Shown here: piece by piece, positions 1 through 5,047 of the stretch
Layout of the letters: each line of letters starts with the position of its first letter
Numbering within the stretch: the first letter of the stretch is position 1
From: Firmicutes bacterium UBA6418
GTDB lineage: Bacteria; Bacillota; Clostridia; Peptostreptococcales; Anaerovoracaceae
NCBI GenBank assembly: GCA_002439735.1
Contig: DJPG01000064.1
Span: forward strand, 1 to 7,203
Direction: 5' to 3'
DNA length: 7,203 bases
Translations under genes and position numbers: made by a program
The notes under the pieces: model-generated
The model's input: the letters and a program-made list of their open reading frames with translations, nothing else
Database searches by the model: none
What the model was told of the DNA's origin: nothing

Positions 1-71
1 GGATGGAACTGCGCGGATGTAGCGCCAAAATTTCGTGTGCAGAAGAAAATAAAATATCCGAAAGTTTCTGA

Positions 72-100
72 TTGACAAAGTCAGCGCGAGGGTATAATAT
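72..100 (+). promoter_or_regulatory. Promoter of the SAM riboswitch-metK transcript
   Basis: A perfect -35 box TTGACA lies at 72-77. A perfect TATAAT at 93-98 gives a 15-bp spacer, and the overlapping TAATAT at 95-100 gives the usual 17 bp. Transcription should begin near 105-108, some 25 nt before the first paired strand of the riboswitch. The strength of both boxes fits a vegetative sigma factor and a housekeeping gene whose output is cut back later by premature termination. Which -10 register is used cannot be told by eye. Confidence 0.85.
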
Positions 101-130
101 ATACATCGAACACATAGTTCAAAAAAATAA

Positions 131-258
131 GATCCTTATCAAGAGTGGCTGAGGGAATAGGCCCGAAGACGCCCGGCAACCTAGGTGCTCCAATAGAGAA
201 TGGAGTAGAAAAGGTGCTAAATCCTACAGAATGATCAAAATTCTGAAAGATGAGGAAA
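131..258 (+). promoter_or_regulatory. SAM-I (S-box) riboswitch aptamer
   Basis: The segment carries the S-box core: AAGAG near the start, GAGGGA, GGCCCGAAGA, then CCCGGCAACC at 171-180 and AGGTGCTAAATCC at 212-224. P1 pairs CCTTATC (134-140) with GATGAGG (249-255), including one G-U pair. The outer part of P3 pairs CTCCA (188-192) with TGGAG (201-205). P4 pairs CAGAAT (227-232) with ATTCTG (240-245). The family binds S-adenosylmethionine, and binding stabilises P1. Placement directly ahead of metK, which makes SAM, closes a feedback loop. The identification rests on the conserved core and all helices being present in order. Confidence 0.96.
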
Positions 259-310
259 GGTCTTGCAAACGACTTTACAGCCTCTCTTTCACAGAGAGGC
301 TTTTGTTTTT
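245..310 (+). terminator. Riboswitch expression platform: antiterminator and intrinsic terminator
   Basis: The terminator stem pairs GCCTCTCT (280-287) with AGAGAGGC (293-300) across a 5-nt loop, extended by A279-T301. It is followed by TTTTGTTTTT (301-310). The competing antiterminator pairs GAAAGATGAGG (245-255) with CCTCTCTTTC (281-290), leaving one bulged T. It continues as AAAGGTC (256-262) with GACTTT (271-276) closing an 8-nt loop. The antiterminator uses the 3' strand of P1 and the 5' strand of the terminator, so the two folds exclude each other. High SAM holds P1, frees the terminator and stops transcription before metK. This is an OFF switch. Confidence 0.93.
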
Positions 311-328
311 GCTGGCGATGGGGATATT

Positions 329-352
329 AGGATAAGGATAAGGATAAGGATA
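329..352 (+). repeat. (AGGATA)x4 tandem tract in the metK leader
   Basis: Four exact copies of the hexamer AGGATA run from 329 to 352, between the riboswitch terminator and the metK ribosome binding site. Each copy contains the SD-like string AGGA. The last copy stands 8 nt before an in-frame ATG at 359-361, so it could serve an alternative start seven codons upstream of the conventional one. The tract is the sort that can change length by slippage; whether it does is unknown. Read in the metK frame it would encode alternating Ile-Arg, which is not part of the enzyme. Confidence 0.8.
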
Positions 353-379
353 CAGATTATGTACCGGGAGGAGAAAACG

Positions 380-1570
380 ATGAAAAAATTATTTACTTCA
401 GAGTCCGTAACCGAAGGACATCCTGACAAAGTTTGCGATCAGATTTCGGATGCGATTTTGGACGCTATTTTTGAAAAAGATCCATATGGCAGAGTCGCGG
501 CAGAAACAACCGCAACGACCGGCTATGCGATGGTCATGGGAGAAATCTCGACAAAGTGCTATGTTGACATCCCGAAGATCGTCAGAAAGGTGATCCTGGA
601 TATCGGCTATGACAGATCGGAATATGGCTTCGACGGCAATACCTGCGCAGTCTTATCCGCAATTGACGAACAGTCTGGCGATATCGCGATGGGAGTTGAC
701 AAGTCTTTGGAATATAAGGACGGAAGCCTGAGCGACGAAGCTACGATCGATACGATCGGCGCAGGAGATCAGGGTATTATGTTTGGCTATGCTTGCAACG
801 AAACACCGGAACTGATGCCGGCACCGATTTCTTATGCGCACAAGCTGGCAAAGCGACTGACCGATGTCCGCAAAGACGGCACGCTGACTTATCTGAGACC
901 GGATGGCAAGACACAGGTCACTGTGGAATATGATGACAACAAAGTAGGCAGAATCGATACCGTTTTGATCTCGACGCAGCATGATCCGGATATAACGCAG
1001 GAACAGATTAAAAAAGACTTGATCGAATATGTTATTAAGCCGATCCTTCCGGCAGAGCTTTTAGACGATGAAACAAAATACTATGTAAACCCGACCGGAC
1101 GTTTTGTGATTGGAGGACCGCACGGCGACTCCGGACTGACCGGACGTAAGATTATTGTTGATACATATGGCGGATATGCGCGCCACGGAGGCGGCGCATT
1201 CTCCGGTAAGGATCCTACAAAGGTAGACCGTTCGGCAAGCTACGCGGCAAGATATGCCGCGAAAAACGTCGTTGCGGCGGGTCTGGCAGATAAGGTTGAA
1301 ATTCAGCTCGCGTACGCGATCGGCGTTGCAAAGCCGGTATCGATCTTAGTAGATACGTTCGGAACCGGAAAGCTTGACGATGAAAAAATCGCGGAACTGG
1401 TGGAAAAGAACTTTGACTTCCGACCGGCAGCTATCATTCGGGATCTCGACTTGAGAAGACCGATCTACAGACAAGTCGCTGCTTACGGTCATTTCGGAAG
1501 AACGGACATTGATCTTCCGTGGGAACACACTGACAAGGCAGACCTTTTAAGACAGCAGGCAGGACTGTAG
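380..1570 (+). CDS. metK: S-adenosylmethionine synthetase (methionine adenosyltransferase)
   Basis: The enzyme makes S-adenosylmethionine from methionine and ATP, releasing phosphate and pyrophosphate, in the cytoplasm. The product has 396 residues, the normal family length. ESVTEGHPDK (residues 8-17) carries the nucleotide-binding histidine, GAGDQG (127-132) is the first family signature, and GGGAFSGKD (270-278) is the glycine-rich second signature followed by PTKVDRSA. The frame stays open 39 codons further upstream, but that stretch runs through the riboswitch terminator and the hexamer tract. I chose ATG 380 because GGGAGGAG (366-373) sits 6 nt before it and MKKLFTSESVTEG matches the usual family start. 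An ATG at 359 is a weaker alternative. Expression should fall when SAM is plentiful through the upstream riboswitch. The gene stands alone and ends at a strong terminator. Confidence 0.98.
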   Translation: MKKLFTSESVTEGHPDKVCDQISDAILDAIFEKDPYGRVAAETTATTGYAMVMGEISTKCYVDIPKIVRKVILDIGYDRSEYGFDGNTCAVLSAIDEQSGDIAMGVDKSLEYKDGSLSDEATIDTIGAGDQGIMFGYACNETPELMPAPISYAHKLAKRLTDVRKDGTLTYLRPDGKTQVTVEYDDNKVGRIDTVLISTQHDPDITQEQIKKDLIEYVIKPILPAELLDDETKYYVNPTGRFVIGGPHGDSGLTGRKIIVDTYGGYARHGGGAFSGKDPTKVDRSASYAARYAAKNVVAAGLADKVEIQLAYAIGVAKPVSILVDTFGTGKLDDEKIAELVEKNFDFRPAAIIRDLDLRRPIYRQVAAYGHFGRTDIDLPWEHTDKADLLRQQAGL

Positions 1571-1644
1571 GCGCACAAGAAGCTAAAAATGAGATTTCCC
1601 GCGCGTCGTGCGTGTGATTTCAATCCTAGAAAACAGAAAAAAGC

Positions 1645-1689
1645 AAGACCGCCGAACGCCTCAAAAAGGCAGAATTCCGGCGGTCTTTT
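1645..1689. terminator. Bidirectional intrinsic terminator between metK and the deoC unit
   Basis: A 10-bp perfect stem pairs AAGACCGCCG (1645-1654) with CGGCGGTCTT (1678-1687). An inner GCC/GGC hairpin (1658-1660 with 1668-1670) sits in its loop. On the plus strand the stem runs into TTTT (1686-1689), serving metK. On the minus strand it is followed by GC and then TTTTTT, serving the convergent deoC transcript. The 74 bp between the metK stop and the stem hold no gene that I can see. Confidence 0.9.
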
Positions 1690-1703
1690 CGTTACATTGC
1701 AGT

Positions 1704-1874
1704 TTAATATTTGTCAAATGCGCGTTTGAAAAATCCGATGGTGGCAATCGCCGTGATCAGCATGCCGACATAAGTCCAAGATGCGTCAGTATTTTTGATC
1801 CTTGTGATTAGACAAAAGATAAAGATCAAGGCGAAGAAACATCCTTTTAGGATATCAAGAGTTTTACTGGACAT
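1704..1874 (-). CDS. Small two-helix membrane protein, function unknown
   Basis: This short reading frame gives a 56-residue product beginning MSSKTLDILKGC and ending KRAFDKY. Two hydrophobic stretches (about residues 11-23 and 34-49) are separated by a short polar loop containing RIKNTD, which suggests a helical hairpin in the membrane. There is a lysine near the N-terminus and a basic cluster near the C-terminus. The start codon lies inside the end of deoC, overlapping it by 11 bp. GGAGGTG, read on the minus strand from 1891 to 1885, lies 10 nt before the ATG, so translation is probably coupled to deoC. The gene ends just before the bidirectional terminator. I do not recognise the family. 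Reality as a gene rests on the ribosome binding site, the overlap, the coherent hydrophobic pattern and its fit between deoC and the terminator. Confidence 0.72.
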   Translation of the reverse strand: MSSKTLDILKGCFFALIFIFCLITRIKNTDASWTYVGMLITAIATIGFFKRAFDKY

Positions 1875-2541
1875 TTTGCTGATACACCTCCATGATTTTT
1901 ACGGATGCGGAAGCACCGATGCGGTCTGCACCGGCTTCGATCATCGCCATCGCAGTTTCGTAGTCGCGGATGCCACCACTGGCCTTGACTTGCAGTGCAT
2001 CACCGACAGTTCGTTTCATCAAAGCGACATCGGCGGTCGTCGCGCCGCCGCTGTTAAAGCCGGTAGAGGTTTTGACGAAGTGCGCGCCGGCATCCTTTGC
2101 GAGACGGCAGGCTTCTTCGATCTCCTGTGGTGTCAGCAGGCAGGTTTCCAAAATGACTTTGACGATCGCGCCATATTGCGCAGCGGCATTGACAACCTCG
2201 CGGATATCGTCACGCACGTCATCATAACGAAAATCCTTGAAAACGCCAACATTCAGAACCATGTCGACTTCGGAGGCACCGTCTTTACAGGCTTCTTCGG
2301 TTTCAAAAGCCTTGGTTGCAGTGGTACAGGCGCCAAGAGGAAAGCCGACCACCGCAGCGACCTTAACATCCGTGCCTTTCAGGTTGTCCATGCAGCGTCC
2401 GACATAGCAGGTATTGACACAGACTGCGTAAAAGTCATATTTTTTCGCTTCTTCACAGAGCTTGTCGATCTGCGCGGAAGTCGCTTCCGGCTTCAGCAGG
2501 GTGTGATCGAAATATTTATTCAATGGTTTCGATAATTTCAT
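1864..2541 (-). CDS. deoC: Deoxyribose-phosphate aldolase
   Basis: A class I aldolase that reversibly splits 2-deoxy-D-ribose 5-phosphate into glyceraldehyde 3-phosphate and acetaldehyde, the last step of deoxynucleoside breakdown in the cytoplasm. The product has 225 residues, typical of the short bacterial DeoC type, and should form a single TIM barrel. DHTLLK is at 12-17, EVDMVLNVG at 91-99 (with the acid Asp93), VKTSTGF at 156-162 (with the Schiff-base Lys157) and VKASGGIR at 185-192 (with the second lysine, 186). The ATG is preceded by GAAAGGAG on the minus strand (2555-2548) with a 6-nt spacer. It reads opposite to metK and is followed by the overlapping small membrane protein gene. No other deo gene (deoA, deoB, pdp) is in view. 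A long open frame on the opposite strand is a shadow. Confidence 0.97.
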   Translation of the reverse strand: MKLSKPLNKYFDHTLLKPEATSAQIDKLCEEAKKYDFYAVCVNTCYVGRCMDNLKGTDVKVAAVVGFPLGACTTATKAFETEEACKDGASEVDMVLNVGVFKDFRYDDVRDDIREVVNAAAQYGAIVKVILETCLLTPQEIEEACRLAKDAGAHFVKTSTGFNSGGATTADVALMKRTVGDALQVKASGGIRDYETAMAMIEAGADRIGASASVKIMEVYQQNVQ

Positions 2542-2573
2542 AGGGAACTCCTTTCACTTTGGAAAATGGATCG

Positions 2574-2592
2574 GCGGCAGGTTTCATGCCGC
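2574..2592. promoter_or_regulatory. Palindrome in the deoC leader, possible operator
   Basis: A perfect 6-bp inverted repeat, GCGGCA (2574-2579) and TGCCGC (2587-2592), with a 7-base centre, lies between the predicted deoC promoter and its ribosome binding site. It could be an operator for a repressor acting just downstream of the start point, or an RNA hairpin in the leader. There is no T-tract after it, so it is not a terminator. Its place suits control of a catabolic gene, but no regulator is named by the sequence. Confidence 0.45.
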
Positions 2593-2605
2593 GAAAACTA
2601 ACTCT

Positions 2606-2634
2606 ATTTTACCATAACTCAGTATAAAAGTAAA
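2606..2634 (-). promoter_or_regulatory. Promoter of deoC
   Basis: Read on the minus strand, TAAAAT (2611-2606) is a 5/6 match to the -10 box. TTTACT (2634-2629) is a 4/6 match to the -35 box, with a 17-bp spacer. Transcription would start near 2599, leaving a leader of about 58 nt that contains the palindrome at 2574-2592. The boxes are moderate, so help or control by another factor is plausible. Confidence 0.6.
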
Positions 2635-2666
2635 AGGTTCAGTTCTAAGGAAAAGCAAAAGATATA

Positions 2667-2695
2667 TTGCAAAGGAGCGGATTTGTGAATATAAT
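2667..2695 (+). promoter_or_regulatory. Tandem promoter 1 of the repeat array
   Basis: TTGCAA (2667-2672) and a perfect TATAAT (2690-2695) are separated by 17 bp. The -35 hexamer lies outside the repeated unit and is the best of the three. Start of transcription would be near 2702. AAAGGAG at 2671-2677 overlaps the box. Confidence 0.55.
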
Positions 2696-2857
2696 GATTC
2701 TAGCGATCATATTACGGCGTTGCCGCAAGGTAAGAACCATTGAAACGCCTTTTACCCGCTGGCGCGGCGGCGTTATAATGATTCTAGCGATCATATTACG
2801 GCGTTGCCGCAAGGTAAGAATCATTGAAACGCCTTTTGCCCGCTGGCGCGGCGGCGT
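2690..2857 (+). repeat. Two 84-bp tandem repeats with embedded promoters and hairpins
   Basis: Copy 1 (2690-2773) and copy 2 (2774-2857) match at 82 of 84 bases, differing at 2737/2821 (C/T) and 2754/2838 (A/G). Each begins TATAATGATTCTAGC. A diverged third copy starts at 2858 with TATAATGA and keeps GCCGCAAGG. A possible fourth fragment at 2940-2970 shares AATGATTCT and CGGCGTT. In copy 2 a 9-bp perfect inverted repeat joins 2777-2785 to 2817-2825. Copy 1 has one mismatch there. Inside it TTGCC-GCAA-GGTAA (2804-2817) makes a GNRA-capped hairpin. A second stem, AACGCC with GGCGTT (2744-2749/2769-2774 and 2828-2833/2853-2858), spans the junctions. The unit is a multiple of three and stays open in frame, but the implied Arg/Ile-rich peptide does not look like a protein. 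Confidence 0.9.
2751..2779 (+). promoter_or_regulatory. Tandem promoter 2 of the repeat array
   Basis: TTTACC (2751-2756) stands 17 bp before a perfect TATAAT (2774-2779). The -35 comes from the end of copy 1 and the -10 from the start of copy 2, so duplicating the 84-bp unit recreates the promoter. The inverted repeat AACGCC/GGCGTT brackets the -35 and spacer. Transcription would start near 2786. Confidence 0.5.
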
Positions 2858-2863
2858 TATAAT
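2835..2863 (+). promoter_or_regulatory. Tandem promoter 3 of the repeat array
   Basis: TATAAT at 2858-2863 is preceded at 17 bp by TTTGCC (2835-2840), a weak box. Shifting by one base gives TTGCCC at a 16-bp spacing. It is the promoter nearest to the membrane protein gene at 2999 and would give a leader of about 130 nt that begins almost at the hairpin 2875-2910. Confidence 0.5.
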
Positions 2864-2874
2864 GAACTTAGCAC

Positions 2875-2910
2875 AGCGACTGGCGAGCCGCAAGGCGAAG
2901 ACAGAGCGCT
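2875..2910 (+). other. GCAA-tetraloop hairpin in the leader of the 2999 gene
   Basis: Nested pairing is AGCG (2875-2878) with CGCT (2907-2910), CTG (2880-2882) with CAG (2902-2904), and GCC (2887-2889) with GGC (2894-2896), capped by GCAA (2890-2893). The inner loop has GA on both sides (2885-2886 and 2897-2898), which could form tandem sheared G-A pairs. It sits right at the predicted 5' end of the promoter 3 transcript, a place where a stem-loop can protect mRNA or bind a protein. The same GCAA cap appears at the matching place in the two full repeats. There is no T-tract, so it is not a terminator. Confidence 0.5.
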
Positions 2911-2998
2911 CAGCGTCCGGACCAATAATTATGGCCGCCAATGATTCTGGCTGCCGGGTTTGCGGCGTTCGATTTTGTGAAAGAAAAAAGAGGTATGT

Positions 2999-3568
2999 AT
3001 GGAACAAGTGGAAAAAAAGATGAAACTGTTAAGCTATATAAAATGGGCGGGGCTTGCCCTCGGTTTGATCATGTATTTTGCGACGGTGAAAGCGTTTGGC
3101 GAGACGTGGGCGATCATTCTGGGAACGATTGCGGCCTGTGCGTTCTTTTTCTTGTGCGAAAGCGGAAAAAGGGGTGTGCTTTGTGAACATATCGTAGAAG
3201 ACCTGCAGGAGGCGATAGATCGCCTGGGAAAACTGGACTGTATTTTTGAGATCAAAAGCGTCAAGATCGGGCTGATCGTCCGCGTCTATTTTATCAAGGC
3301 CGGTGAAATGGCGCCACGTTACGGCAAGGCAATCCTGGATGTCATCGCGCACAGTTGGTATCGCTCCAAGATCTGGATCACGCAGCTTGTGGATCTTGAC
3401 AGTGAGGAAGAGCTCAAGGAGGCTGCGCTGGCGCTGAATGAAGAGCTGCTGCAAAACCTGCAGCAGCAAAAGAACCAGAGAAAAACGCCGGGTGAGCCGA
3501 GGGAAAATGTGCAGGATGTCGCAACCGAAAAGCGGCAAGACGATGCAAGCGAAAACAACAAGAAGTAG
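2999..3568 (+). CDS. Uncharacterised membrane protein with cytoplasmic charged tail
   Basis: The product has 189 residues, and I do not recognise the family. Two hydrophobic segments (about 11-30 and 36-53) joined by a short KAFGE turn should form a membrane hairpin. Residues 60-133 look like a folded mixed alpha/beta domain with strand-like runs (IFEIKSVKIGLIVRVYFIK, 82-100) and a WYRSKIWITQLVDL stretch (120-133). An acidic and Gln-rich helix follows (134-160), and then a polar, probably disordered tail of charged, Asn and Gln residues. The start ATG has AAGAGG (2988-2993) 5 nt before it. An ATG four bases upstream is out of frame. The gene lies downstream of the tandem promoter array and ahead of lysC, which has its own promoter. 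A 169-codon open frame on the other strand is a shadow lacking such support. Confidence 0.8.
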   Translation: MEQVEKKMKLLSYIKWAGLALGLIMYFATVKAFGETWAIILGTIAACAFFFLCESGKRGVLCEHIVEDLQEAIDRLGKLDCIFEIKSVKIGLIVRVYFIKAGEMAPRYGKAILDVIAHSWYRSKIWITQLVDLDSEEELKEAALALNEELLQNLQQQKNQRKTPGEPRENVQDVATEKRQDDASENNKK

Positions 3569-3570
3569 AC

Positions 3571-3622
3571 TTGAAAAAAAAAGCGAAATGGTATAAAATA
3601 AACTATTATATGTTTGTACATA
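3571..3622 (+). promoter_or_regulatory. Promoter and short leader of lysC
   Basis: TTGAAA (3571-3576) and TAAAAT (3594-3599) are 17 bp apart. An overlapping TATAAA at 3592 gives 15 bp. Transcription should start near 3606. A small stem, TATGT with ACATA (3609-3613/3618-3622, loop TTGT), lies at the predicted 5' end. The 79-nt gap is too short for a lysine riboswitch or T-box, so feedback by those routes is not seen here. Confidence 0.7.
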
Positions 3623-3647
3623 CGAAAAAAACAGGAGGACATTTTAT

Positions 3648-4982
3648 ATGGGAATAAAGGTCGCAAAATTTGGCGGCTCATCCGTTGCTGACGGCATTCA
3701 ACTGACCAAGACCAAACAGATTATTCAGCAAGATCCGGATCGCAGATATGTAGTGGTATCCGCACCGGGAAAACGTTACGAAAACGATAATAAAATCACC
3801 GATATTCTCTATCTGTGCAAAACACATATTGAGCACAATCTGCCTTATGATCAGCTTTTTCAGGTCGTGGCGGACCGCTTTATGGCAGTACAGATCAACC
3901 TTGGCGTCAAGGTCGATCTTTTAAGATATTTTGATGAGATTCGCGAAAATCTCAAGCAGAATCCAAGCGCTGACTACATTGCCTCCCGCGGCGAGTATCT
4001 GAACGCGGTTTTGACTGCGGCATTTTTGGGCTATGACTTTGTGGACACCAAAGATCTCATCAAGTTTGACGCGAAAGGTAAACTGCTGATGGCGGAAACC
4101 GATGAGGCAATTCGCAGGGAGCTGGCAAAACATGAACACGCGGTTCTTCCGGGATTTTACGGAAGCCTGCCGGACGGCTCGGTCAAAACCTTTTCACGGG
4201 GTGGCTCGGACATTACCGGCGCGCTGGTTGCGCGTGCCGTAAATGCGGATGTTTACGAAAACTGGACGGATGTTTCCGGCTTTCTGATGGCGGATCCGCG
4301 CATTGTCACAAACCCGCAGCAGATTCGGACGATCTCCTATAAGGAGCTTCGCGAACTTTCCTACATGGGAGCATCCGTTCTGCATGAAGACGCGATTTAC
4401 CCGGCGAGAATGGCCAATGTGCCGATCAACATCCGCAATACGAACGCACCGGAGGATCCGGGCACGCTGATCACCGGCGAAGAAGAGGCTTACCGTAACG
4501 ATGGCGGAAATCGTATTATCACCGGGATCGCAGGCAGCAAGGATTTTACGGTTGTCGCGCTGTATAAGAATATGATGAGCAGTGAACGCGGATTTGTCAG
4601 AAGAATTCTGGGGATCCTTGATGATTACAATATCAATTTCGAACACCTGCCGAGCGGGATCGACACCGTTTCGGTCGTCATGTCAAACAAGTCCATCAAC
4701 GGACGGATCGATGAAGTTCTGGATGAATTCCGCACCCGTCTCAGACCGGACAGCATTGATGTCTTTGAAAACATGGCGCTGATCGCGACCGTTGGCCACG
4801 GTATGAGCTTCCGGCCGGGCGTTTCAGCACGGCTCTTTTCCGCACTTGCACAGGCGGGTGTCAATATCCGCATGATCGATCAGGGATCCAGCGAAATGAA
4901 TATTATCGTTGGCGTAGAGAACAAAGACTTTGAAACCGCGATCCGCGCGATTTATCAGGCATTTGTGGAAGACGAAAACTAA
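3648..4982 (+). CDS. lysC: Aspartokinase (aspartate kinase), monofunctional, AK-III/YclM-like
   Basis: Phosphorylates L-aspartate with ATP, the first step towards lysine, methionine, threonine and diaminopimelate, in the cytoplasm. The product has 444 residues. The kinase domain begins with KFGGSSVAD (7-15) and VVVSAPGKRY (35-44). It also has ASRGEYLNA (112-120), FSRGGSDITGALVA (182-195) and the WTDVSGFLMADPRIV stretch (206-220). Two ACT domains follow (about 298-365 and 375-440), including IRMIDQGSSEMNIIVGV (407-423), the usual site of feedback binding by amino acids. Length and opening resemble the Bacillus YclM (ThrD) type rather than the two-subunit LysC type, so the symbol could also be thrD. 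AGGAGG (3633-3638) stands 9 nt before the ATG. Which end product inhibits the enzyme cannot be read from the sequence. Confidence 0.96.
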   Translation: MGIKVAKFGGSSVADGIQLTKTKQIIQQDPDRRYVVVSAPGKRYENDNKITDILYLCKTHIEHNLPYDQLFQVVADRFMAVQINLGVKVDLLRYFDEIRENLKQNPSADYIASRGEYLNAVLTAAFLGYDFVDTKDLIKFDAKGKLLMAETDEAIRRELAKHEHAVLPGFYGSLPDGSVKTFSRGGSDITGALVARAVNADVYENWTDVSGFLMADPRIVTNPQQIRTISYKELRELSYMGASVLHEDAIYPARMANVPINIRNTNAPEDPGTLITGEEEAYRNDGGNRIITGIAGSKDFTVVALYKNMMSSERGFVRRILGILDDYNINFEHLPSGIDTVSVVMSNKSINGRIDEVLDEFRTRLRPDSIDVFENMALIATVGHGMSFRPGVSARLFSALAQAGVNIRMIDQGSSEMNIIVGVENKDFETAIRAIYQAFVEDEN

Positions 4983-4997
4983 GAAAGCGCAAACAAG

Positions 4998-5018
4998 AAA
5001 GCAGAGAAAGCTTTTTTT
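4998..5018 (+). terminator. Weak terminator-like hairpin after lysC
   Basis: AAAGC (4998-5002) pairs with GCTTT (5010-5014) over a 7-nt loop and runs into a T-tract (5012-5018). The stem is only 5 bp and A/T-rich, so termination would be partial at best. No clear promoter follows in the 65-bp gap before the next gene, so downstream genes probably depend on read-through. Confidence 0.35.
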
Positions 5019-5047
5019 CCTAAGAAAAGAAAGGTAGGGGAATCAAT

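Noticed and set aside
1..75. The 3' end of an upstream gene
   Set aside because: One plus-strand frame is open from base 1 to a TGA at 73-75 and another to about 71, but both are too short to identify, and the first would end inside the metK -35 box. Nothing supports either one.
263..379. An extension of metK by 39 codons upstream, with repeated Ile-Arg
   Set aside because: It runs through the riboswitch terminator and the hexamer tract. MKKLFTSESVTEG at 380 matches the family start and has a strong ribosome binding site.
1795..2535. A 246-codon open frame on the plus strand opposite deoC
   Set aside because: deoC on the other strand carries all catalytic motifs, and this frame shows no recognisable protein and no ribosome binding site of note.
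2690..2865. The repeats as a CRISPR array
   Set aside because: The two copies are directly adjacent 84-bp units with no spacers between them, and no cas gene is near.
2690..2998. The repeat region as an insertion sequence or MITE
   Set aside because: No transposase, no clear terminal inverted repeats bounding the whole array and no visible target duplication. The inverted repeats lie inside each unit.
3029..3538. A 169-codon open frame on the minus strand opposite the 2999 gene
   Set aside because: The plus-strand frame has a ribosome binding site, clear membrane segments and the direction of its promoters. The minus frame looks like an antisense shadow.
3569..3647. A lysine riboswitch or T-box ahead of lysC
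   Set aside because: The leader is about 40 nt long and holds only a small 5-bp stem. Neither conserved core is present.
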